Origin: CAZUDI01 sp964618975
GTDB taxonomy: Bacteria; Desulfobacterota; Desulfomonilia; UBA1062
NCBI GenBank assembly: GCA_964618975.1
Contig: CAZUDI010000046.1
Location: 1-31,685, forward strand
DNA length: 31,685 nt
Direction of reading: 5' to 3'
The first letter of the stretch is position 1. Each line of letters opens with the position of its first letter. This document shows, one piece after another, positions 23,945 to 30,243 of the stretch. The notes under the pieces are model-generated. The model had not been told where the DNA came from, did no database searches, and worked only from the letters and a program-made list of their open reading frames with translations. The translations under genes and the position numbers were made by a program.

Positions 23945-24835
23945 TCAGCGATTGTCCCGGTGTATCAGTTTACAGATGAATCCGGCCTCCTGTACGGCGT
24001 CTCTGATCTCTTCGGCCACCGCGACCGAACGGTGCTTACCCCCGGTGCATCCCAACGCGATATTCAGATATGCCCGACCTTCCTTCTGATACAGGGGCAG
24101 GACGAAGACGATCAACTCCCGTAAGGCCGTAACGAATTGCCGATAGCTGTCGTGTCCTCTGAGGAAATCCTTCACCTCTGCATCCGAGCCGGTCTTGTCC
24201 TTCAGGGCCTCCACGAAATACGGATTGGGGAGGAACCGGACATCCATGACGATATCGGCATCCAGGGGGAGCCCGTTCTTGAAACCGAAGGAACGGACCT
24301 CGATGTGCATCTTGCGCGAAGTTTCCTCGCTCGAGAGCAGTTCGGTGATCTTGGCATGCAGTTCATGCACGTTCATATCCGAGGTGTTGACGACCAGATC
24401 GGCCAGGTTTCTGACCGGCTCCATGATGGTGCACTCCGCATCGATGGCTTCCAGCAGATTGGGATAGAGTTCGCTCAGGGGGTGGCGGCGTCTGGTCTCC
24501 TTGAAGCGGTTCAGCAAGGTTTCGCGGTTGGCCTCGATGAAGATCAGGCGGAAATCCCCGATCATGCCCCGCAGCAGGGAAAAGGCCCAGGGGGCCTTCT
24601 CGGCAAAGGACAGCGCCCCGGCCCGTACGTCCATGCCGATACAGATCTTGTTGGAAATATTCAACGATGCAAAATCATATAATTCTATAAGCTGCATAAG
24701 CAGATCGATGGGGATGTTGTCCATGCAGAAATATCCGGCGTCCTCGATGATCTTGAGAACGGAGGATTTTCCGGATCCGGACAGGCCCGTAACGATGATA
24801 CTTAATGGATGCGTCTTCACAGCTCCAGAACGCAT
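23945..24835 (-). CDS. rapZ: RNase adapter / nucleotide-binding protein RapZ
   Basis: This about 296-residue P-loop protein has Walker A GLSGSGKSS (17-25), MDNIPIDLL (about 40-48), RFKETRRRHPLS and MEPVRNLADLVVNTSDMNVHEL in the N-terminal kinase-like part. The C-terminal RNA-binding part has LRELIVFVLPLYQKEGR and IALGCTGGKHRSV, the family signature. In E. coli it guides RNase E to the small RNA GlmZ; whether that circuit exists here is unknown, though hfq is in the window. I took ATG 24835; a TTG at 24862 would add nine residues. It heads the operon to PTS IIA-IIB-IIC, rimI, pyrK and pyrD. Confidence 0.94.
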   Translation of the reverse strand: MRSGAVKTHPLSIIVTGLSGSGKSSVLKIIEDAGYFCMDNIPIDLLMQLIELYDFASLNISNKICIGMDVRAGALSFAEKAPWAFSLLRGMIGDFRLIFIEANRETLLNRFKETRRRHPLSELYPNLLEAIDAECTIMEPVRNLADLVVNTSDMNVHELHAKITELLSSEETSRKMHIEVRSFGFKNGLPLDADIVMDVRFLPNPYFVEALKDKTGSDAEVKDFLRGHDSYRQFVTALRELIVFVLPLYQKEGRAYLNIALGCTGGKHRSVAVAEEIRDAVQEAGFICKLIHRDNR

Positions 24836-24933
24836 AGCATAGAGTCTCCCTGCTGGCCTCAATGTGGATACAGGTCTTATCCCCGCCAGGGGCTCGGGAT
24901 CGAAGGCCTCATCCAGGCATTACTATCCGTGAA

Positions 24934-24962
24934 GTGATATCTCTCATTGAACCGCCTGTCAA
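24934..24962 (-). promoter_or_regulatory. Sigma-70 promoter for the rapZ operon
   Basis: On the minus strand a perfect TTGACA (24957-24962) is followed after 17 bases by TATCAC (24934-24939). Transcription would start near 24927, giving a leader of about 90 bases before ATG 24835. This is one of the two best promoter matches in the window. Confidence 0.65.
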
Positions 24963-25087
24963 GGAAGGTTTCAGGGGCGTACGCCCTTCGCTTCACTGGA
25001 AATACTCGAGGCACTTCCCAGGGGACACCCCCCTGCTGCCATCCCTGAGTCAGCGGGAATAATCGGGGGAAATATTATATGGTCTGA

Positions 25088-25160
25088 GGGTCGGATTCCC
25101 TTACCGCTTGCGGCGGCAACGGGGGGGCCTAAGCTTGCCCTGGGATTCCTACCCCTGATT
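25088..25160 (+). repeat. Two-hairpin dispersed repeat, copy 6
   Basis: It reads GGGTCGGATTCCCTTACCGC, TTGCGGCGGCAA, then AAGCTTGCCCTGGGATTC and CTACCCCTGATT. The first 39 bases of the unit (25081-25119) recur exactly at 25161-25199, an 80-base direct repeat period with copy 7. Confidence 0.8.
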
Positions 25161-25167
25161 GGTCTGA

Positions 25168-25236
25168 GGGTCGGATTCCCTTACCGCTTGCGGCGGCAAG
25201 GGAGCCAGGGCCCTTCCCGGGGGCCATGCCCTTGGT
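25168..25236 (+). repeat. Two-hairpin dispersed repeat, copy 7
   Basis: It follows copy 6 head to tail. The first hairpin is well kept: CCCTT and CCGC pair with GCGG and AAGGG. The second half (CCAGGGCCCTTCCCGG, then CATGCCC) is diverged. An exact match to copy 6 begins upstream at 25161, so the tandem arose by duplication that included flanking bases. Confidence 0.75.
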
Positions 25237-25313
25237 ACGCTACGGGTAAAATCCACCGCTGTTTGCGGCATGCATTGGGGATCCATAGCGTTTTCTGGAG
25301 CGCATTCCCATGC

Positions 25314-25342
25314 TTGAATTATAATAATATCATAATAATCAT
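25314..25342 (+). promoter_or_regulatory. AT-rich block, possible promoter of the chemotaxis operon
   Basis: A perfect TATAAT lies at 25320-25325 in a run of TAATAAT-like sequence, with TTGAAT at 25314-25319. No well-spaced -35 and -10 pair is convincing. The position, about 100 bases before the first gene and after the repeats, fits the operon promoter. Confidence 0.3.
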
Positions 25343-25441
25343 TGCGTTATCACCTGGCATATCCGCCGGTTCGCGGCCTTCTTGCGCCTAAAGTAATCCC
25401 CTGCCGTTACCGAGAACATCAGGGTGGGCACTGAGGTGAAT

Positions 25442-26983
25442 ATGCTGCATGAGAAATCATCCGGAAATCAGAAAGGGTCGGTCGCTCACGTCCCTGAGAC
25501 ACCCGTACTTCCCCTCGATCAGGCCCGCCTTCAGATGATCGATGAGAACCTGGACATCTTCCGCACCAATCTCGACCGGACCTGCCGCAAGCTCGGTGTG
25601 GTACTTCCATCCATTAACCGGGTCATCCAGAAGACCTATGACCACGCCCGCCAGACAATGGACTCGCTGGGACGTTCCGGCATGATCGACGTCATCATGC
25701 ACACGATCGAGGAGGGCCTGCACCAGGGACTGACCTACCTTGAGGAGGCCCAGCAGCAGGATGCACGCACACAGGCGCTGCTTTCCGCCCTGCAGGCGCA
25801 CCTGGCGTCCGTCTGTGCCCCTGCGGACTTGGATGCTCAGCAAAATCCGCAGGCGCAGAGTCTCCTCGGCTCGCTTGGCCGTCTGATGGCCGGCCTCGAT
25901 GAAATGCACAGGACCGAAGGTGAACTTCTCCATGCCATGCAGGCATACCGCCAGACCGGCGTGCCGTCTCTGGTTGCCTCCCTGGAGTCGATCACGGAGA
26001 TCTTTATGGATCTCATCAACCGCTCGGCTGCCACCAAGGCCCCGATCGCCCGCATCATGACCCGCCTGCAACTCCATGACATCGTCGGTCAGGATCTCGA
26101 GACCATCTTCCAGGGACTGGCGGCCATCGCCCGCATCCTGCAGGAAGAGGTTCTGCCCCTCGAGGAAGGGGATACCTGCTCCTTCCAGGCCGAGATCCTG
26201 CATCGATCCGATTCCCTCCTGAAGACCGTGGTCTCGGTCACGGAAGCTGAACACGAGGAAATCGAGCAGGAGATGGGCACGATCCAGATGATCCTTGCCC
26301 GGGTCAAGGAAGACAAGGATCACCTGAGCGAATTTCTCCTGTATGCCCCCGGGCACATGTCGACCTTCTCCCTCATTATCAGGGACACCTGCGGATCTCT
26401 GGAGGATATACCCGAGCGCCTGTCGCACCTGGGGGAGGCCAGTGCATCGACCTCCGGGCTCCTAAGAGCTCTGCAGGACAACCTGCGGCAGACCGTTGCA
26501 TCCTCGTCCGCGGGCATGACCGCAGGACCCGGCTTCCCCCTGCAGGACTTCCTCGGCCGACTGGAAATGTTGGCCGGTCTGTATACCAGCCGGGAGCATT
26601 CCACCGGCGAGCTTTACCACAAGGCGGTATTCATCAGGGATCATGCGCTGCACCACCTTCAGGAGATGCAGTCGCATCTGTTGCAGGCCGCCCGGGGCAT
26701 CGATGCCTACACCGACCGCTGTATGTCGCTGGTCGATCAATTCCTGCACGAACTCAGGGGAATCAGTCTGGTGCTTGAAACCTGCACGGAGATCTCGGTC
26801 GAACTCAAGCGGTATGCCATAGATCTGGGGGGTGAAACCGCCACGGAGAGGGGTGCGCTCGAGGCACCTCCCCCGGTGCCGGAGTTCGATGAGCTTCTGT
26901 ACCGCCTGGCCCACCCCCATATCGCCTCCATGATACAACATGGCACACCATCCGACCCCGAAGACAGGCTTACCCTCTTCTAG
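25442..26983 (+). CDS. Large helical chemotaxis-operon protein with CheZ-like motif
   Basis: This 513-residue protein has no signal peptide or membrane segment and is predicted mostly helical, with long coiled-coil-like runs. At residues about 203-223 IMTRLQLHDIVGQDLETIFQ resembles the catalytic helix of CheZ (QDLTGQ in E. coli, with Asp and Gln of D-x-x-x-Q); here they are Asp213 and Gln217. Similar L-Q-x-H-D-I segments occur in other chemotaxis-linked proteins. A CheY-phosphate phosphatase or scaffold role is inference. TGAGGTGA before ATG 25442 fixes the start; GTG 25424 and GTG 25436 are alternatives. It is first in the operon, ahead of two STAS proteins, CheY and CheA. The C-terminus (EAPPPVPEFDELLY) is acidic and proline-rich. 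Confidence 0.75.
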   Translation: MLHEKSSGNQKGSVAHVPETPVLPLDQARLQMIDENLDIFRTNLDRTCRKLGVVLPSINRVIQKTYDHARQTMDSLGRSGMIDVIMHTIEEGLHQGLTYLEEAQQQDARTQALLSALQAHLASVCAPADLDAQQNPQAQSLLGSLGRLMAGLDEMHRTEGELLHAMQAYRQTGVPSLVASLESITEIFMDLINRSAATKAPIARIMTRLQLHDIVGQDLETIFQGLAAIARILQEEVLPLEEGDTCSFQAEILHRSDSLLKTVVSVTEAEHEEIEQEMGTIQMILARVKEDKDHLSEFLLYAPGHMSTFSLIIRDTCGSLEDIPERLSHLGEASASTSGLLRALQDNLRQTVASSSAGMTAGPGFPLQDFLGRLEMLAGLYTSREHSTGELYHKAVFIRDHALHHLQEMQSHLLQAARGIDAYTDRCMSLVDQFLHELRGISLVLETCTEISVELKRYAIDLGGETATERGALEAPPPVPEFDELLYRLAHPHIASMIQHGTPSDPEDRLTLF

Positions 26984-27127
26984 AAGTGATGCGGGCCATT
27001 GCGAATATACGCGGAAACCCTTTGGGGAATAATTCACACGGCAATAAAGAAATATCCGGCATATTCCGATCAATATGCCGGGACACTAAAGCGCCTGTGG
27101 AGAAGCCATAAACATGGGAGGATGGAG

Positions 27128-27436
27128 ATGGAGATTACAACCAAACAACAACCCGATGCATTCCTGATCAGGATCTCCGGTTCTGTTGATACCGAGGCGG
27201 CCGAGAAGCTCAGGACCGAACTCGCAAAGGTGATCAAGTTGAATCCCAAGAAGGTGGTCATGAATCTTTCGCAGGTACCGAGCATCGGCTCATCGGGTAT
27301 TGGCAAGATACTGATATTCTACAAGGAGCTCGACAAGCAACGCGTTGCTTTTGAAATCAAGGGTATCCACGAGAACATCTACAACATCTTCAAGTCCATC
27401 AAACTCGACAAGCTCTTTCCCATTTCCCTGAGGTAG
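27128..27436 (+). CDS. STAS-domain protein (anti-sigma factor antagonist type), first copy
   Basis: This 102-residue single STAS domain has FLIRISGSVDTEAAEKLRTEL, VVMNLSQVPSIGSSGIGKIL (phosphorylatable serines about 55-56) and a C-terminal helix region ENIYNIFKSIKLDKLF. The usual aspartate of the D-S-S-G loop is glycine here. GGGAGG six bases before ATG 27128 fixes the start; an ATG six bases earlier and more distant ones are worse. There is no RsbW-type kinase or PP2C phosphatase in the window. In this operon it more likely binds a chemotaxis component than an anti-sigma factor. Confidence 0.88.
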   Translation: MEITTKQQPDAFLIRISGSVDTEAAEKLRTELAKVIKLNPKKVVMNLSQVPSIGSSGIGKILIFYKELDKQRVAFEIKGIHENIYNIFKSIKLDKLFPISLR

Positions 27437-27441
27437 GCGCC

Positions 27442-27735
27442 ATGGAGATCACACGTGACGGGAGCGGGGCAATTGTACTTTCAGGACAGATGGTGGTCTC
27501 TGCCATCGAGGGTATCCATTCCCAGCTGGAGTCGATCCTGGAAGAGGTGTCGCAGGAGATTGTCCTCGATCTCGCGGGTGTCACCGAGATTGACACCTCA
27601 GGACTGCAACTTCTGTATGCCATATGGAAGAGTTTCGTTCAGGGCGGTTCGGTGCGCTTTGCGTCCGTCAGCCCACCCGTGAAAGAGGCCCTCGCGCTGT
27701 CCGGCTTCGATCTCGTATTCAGGGAGGTTGTTTGA
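27442..27735 (+). CDS. STAS-domain protein, second copy
   Basis: This 97-residue single STAS domain has IVLSGQMVVSAIEGIHSQLE, then VLDLAGVTEIDTSGLQLLYAIW with the D-T-S-G loop at 51-54, closer to the canonical form than the first copy. It follows the first copy after five bases and its stop overlaps the cheY start (TGATG). The two domains differ strongly in sequence, so they are not a recent duplication. Confidence 0.88.
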   Translation: MEITRDGSGAIVLSGQMVVSAIEGIHSQLESILEEVSQEIVLDLAGVTEIDTSGLQLLYAIWKSFVQGGSVRFASVSPPVKEALALSGFDLVFREVV

Positions 27736-28112
27736 TGAAGAAGTACATCCTGGTTGTCGACGACTCGGCCACCCTGAGGGCCTCGGTAAATTTCACCCTG
27801 AAGGAGGCCGGTTTCGAGACCCTCAACGCCACCAATGGCCAGGATGGGCTCGATAAGCTGAACCTGGCCAGGAAAGAGGGCAAACAGATCGGGATGATCA
27901 TCAGTGACATCAACATGCCGGTCATGGACGGGATCACCTTCATCAAGGAGGTAAAGAAAACCCCCTTCAAATACACCCCGATCCTAGTTCTTACCACCGA
28001 GTCCCAGGAGGATATGAAGCTCAAAGGCAAAGCGGCGGGTGCTTCGGGGTGGCTGGTCAAACCCTTCAAGCCAGAACAGTTAATCTATGTCACGAAAAAG
28101 TTTCTGAGGTAA
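27735..28112 (+). CDS. cheY: CheY-type single-domain response regulator
   Basis: This 125-residue receiver domain has the acidic pair in LVVDDSATLR (Asp9, Asp10), the phospho-acceptor in IISDINMPVMDG (about Asp57), the threonine in VLTTES (about Thr87) and the lysine in LVKPFKPEQL (about Lys109). There is no output domain. GGGAGG precedes the ATG, which overlaps the stop of the second STAS gene. It is the likely phosphorylation partner of the CheA encoded next. Confidence 0.95.
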   Translation: MKKYILVVDDSATLRASVNFTLKEAGFETLNATNGQDGLDKLNLARKEGKQIGMIISDINMPVMDGITFIKEVKKTPFKYTPILVLTTESQEDMKLKGKAAGASGWLVKPFKPEQLIYVTKKFLR

Positions 28113-28115
28113 GCC

Positions 28116-30224
28116 ATGGTTGAGGAAGAACTGCTACAGGTGTTTCTTGAAGAAAGCGAGGAAGAGCTGCGCGAACTCGAATCCGGGCTTATCCGACTCG
28201 AGGAGGAAAATGCCGACACGGAAACCATCAACCGCGTCTTCCGGGCAGCGCACACCATCAAGGGTTCCGCCGGGCTGGTAGGGCTGGAGCAGGTCAGCAA
28301 TTTTACCCATACCATTGAAAACATTCTGGACCGCATCCGCAACAATGACCTGCGCATCACCAAGACCCTCATTTCCAACCTGCTCAATGCCGCGGACATC
28401 CTCAAGCGCATGATTTCCTCTTCTGTCTCCGGAGAAGAGGTGCAAGCCGACGAGATCGAGTCCGTTATCAGGACCCTCAAGCGCTTCACCGGAACGATCA
28501 AAACGGAGGAGGATACTCCCGCACGGCAGAAGGCATCCCCCCTGCCGGCCAGTGAGCGCCACATCCTGTCCATCTCCATGAAGTTCCGGCCCGACATCTT
28601 TGCTACGGGACAGGATCCACTACTCCTCATTCGGGAGCTGTCCGAGACCGGCGAGATCCTGAAGGTGCATGCCCACCCCGAGGGCGTCCCGGAATTCTAT
28701 ACCCTCACCCCTCCCCTCTGCTACACCTGGTGGGAGGTTATTCTCAGCACCGAAAGACCAACCTCCGACATCCAGAACATCTTTATCTTCGTTCTGGATG
28801 AAAATGAAATCCTCATTGAGGACATATCCCAGCAGTACCGGGAGGGGGTCGACCTCTCCCTGGCCGACAAGCCTATCGGCGAAATCCTCGTGGAGCGCGG
28901 GATCGTCACGGACGAGGACGTGGTGGAGGTGCTCAAGGAGCACAAGACCACCGGACAGACCCTGGTGGAGAAGGGCAAGGTGTCTCTCGAGGCCATCGAG
29001 AAGGTGGCCAAGGAGCAGAGTGACAGCCGCAAGATCACAAAGTCGACCACCATCAGGGTCGATACCGACAAGCTCGACAAGCTGGTCAACCTGGTGGGCG
29101 AAATGGTCATCAGCGTGGCCCGGCAGGCCCAGCTCGCCTCGGAGGTCGAGGACGACCAGCACTCCCGGGCGCTGCAGAATGCCTCGGCATCGCTGGAGCG
29201 GATCTCGCGCGATCTCCAGGAACAGGTGATGCGGGTGCGCATGGTTCCGGTGGAGGGGACCTTCAACCGCTTCCGGCGGGTGGTCCGCGATCTGGCCTTC
29301 GAGCAGGGCAAGAAGATCGAGCTTCACATGAGCGGTACCGAAACCGAACTCGACAAGAACGTGATCGAACAGATCGGCGATCCCCTCAAGCACATGATCA
29401 GGAATTCCATCGATCACGGCATCGAAGTCCCGCAGCAGCGCCTCGCGAATGGCAAGCCCGAGAGCGGGATCATCTGGCTCAAGGCCTACCAGCAGGAAGG
29501 CTACATCTTCATCGAGATCTCCGACGACGGCCAGGGGATCGATCGGGAAAAGGTTCTGGCCAAGGCCATCGAGCGCGGCCTGGCGAGCCCCGAACGGACA
29601 TACTCCGACAAGGAGGTCTTCGATTTCCTGTTCTCCCCCGGTCTCTCCACGGCCGACAAGGTGACCGAACTCTCCGGCCGGGGCGTCGGCATGGACGTCG
29701 TCAAGAAGAATATCACTGAGCTGAGGGGCTCGGTCGAGGTCATCTCCGAGGTCGGCAAAGGTTCCACCTTCCGGGTGAAGCTGCCCCTGACGCTCGCGAT
29801 CATCGACGGCATGATGGTCCAGGTCGGCTCCGAGGTGCTCACCATCCCGCTCTCCGTGATCGATAAATCGGTCAGGCCCGGACGGAGCGAGGTGAAGACG
29901 GTGGAGGGCAAGGGTGAACTCGTGGACATCCGGGGGGACTACATCCCCCTGGTGAGGCTCTATGAGCTCTTCCATATCCCCAGCACCAAGACCGACCCTA
30001 CCCAGGCCCTGGTGGTGATCCTGCAGAGCGCCGAGAACCGCTTCGGCATTCTGGTGGACGATGTGCTGGGTCAGACCCAGGCGGTGATAAAGAGTATAGA
30101 CAGGAACTTCAGGAAGATCGAGGGCACCTCAGGTGCCACCATTCTTGGCAACGGCAGGGTCTCTCTCATTCTGGACGTGCACAGCATAGAACGTATGGCC
30201 TTTTCCCAAGCCTATGCCATGTAA
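28116..30224 (+). CDS. cheA: Chemotaxis histidine kinase CheA
   Basis: This 702-residue kinase has a P1 domain with the phospho-histidine in RAAHTIKGSAG (His46). A P2-like region (about 146-242) is followed by an unusual linker (about 248-303) with two short repeats of the type GEILVERGIVTDEDVVEVL, like MshEN/GspE N-terminal motifs. P3 (about 311-375) dimerises. The ATPase P4 has DPLKHMIRNSIDHG (422-435), DDGQGID (470-476) and GRGVGMDVV (521-529). P5 (about 558-700) is the CheW-like receptor-coupling domain. It begins three bases after the cheY stop. The linker probably adds a ligand- or partner-binding element; that is inference. Confidence 0.96.
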   Translation: MVEEELLQVFLEESEEELRELESGLIRLEEENADTETINRVFRAAHTIKGSAGLVGLEQVSNFTHTIENILDRIRNNDLRITKTLISNLLNAADILKRMISSSVSGEEVQADEIESVIRTLKRFTGTIKTEEDTPARQKASPLPASERHILSISMKFRPDIFATGQDPLLLIRELSETGEILKVHAHPEGVPEFYTLTPPLCYTWWEVILSTERPTSDIQNIFIFVLDENEILIEDISQQYREGVDLSLADKPIGEILVERGIVTDEDVVEVLKEHKTTGQTLVEKGKVSLEAIEKVAKEQSDSRKITKSTTIRVDTDKLDKLVNLVGEMVISVARQAQLASEVEDDQHSRALQNASASLERISRDLQEQVMRVRMVPVEGTFNRFRRVVRDLAFEQGKKIELHMSGTETELDKNVIEQIGDPLKHMIRNSIDHGIEVPQQRLANGKPESGIIWLKAYQQEGYIFIEISDDGQGIDREKVLAKAIERGLASPERTYSDKEVFDFLFSPGLSTADKVTELSGRGVGMDVVKKNITELRGSVEVISEVGKGSTFRVKLPLTLAIIDGMMVQVGSEVLTIPLSVIDKSVRPGRSEVKTVEGKGELVDIRGDYIPLVRLYELFHIPSTKTDPTQALVVILQSAENRFGILVDDVLGQTQAVIKSIDRNFRKIEGTSGATILGNGRVSLILDVHSIERMAFSQAYAM

Positions 30225-30243
30225 ATCATTACCGGGGTGATTT

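Larger units (their letters stand above)
24836..25441. other. 606-bp gene-free gap between rapZ and the chemotaxis operon
   Basis: The gap separates divergent operons. It holds the rapZ promoter (24934-24962), two tandem repeat copies (25088-25160 and 25168-25236), a possible eroded copy near 24970-25030 and an AT-rich block (25314-25342) that may contain the promoter for the rightward operon. I see no coding sequence in it. Confidence 0.65.

Noticed and set aside
24970..25030. An eighth repeat copy upstream of rapZ
   Set aside because: CTTCCCAGGGGACACCCCC resembles the 3' half of the family, but the rest does not align well enough by eye to count it.
25088..25236. CRISPR array
   Set aside because: There are only two tandem units, the repeated part is long and GC-rich with internal hairpins, spacing is not that of repeat-spacer units, and no cas genes are present.
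28620..29975. A 451-codon open frame opposite cheA
   Set aside because: It is antisense to an intact cheA with all kinase motifs, and its composition (Leu, Asp, His and Gly rich) is that of a shadow frame.
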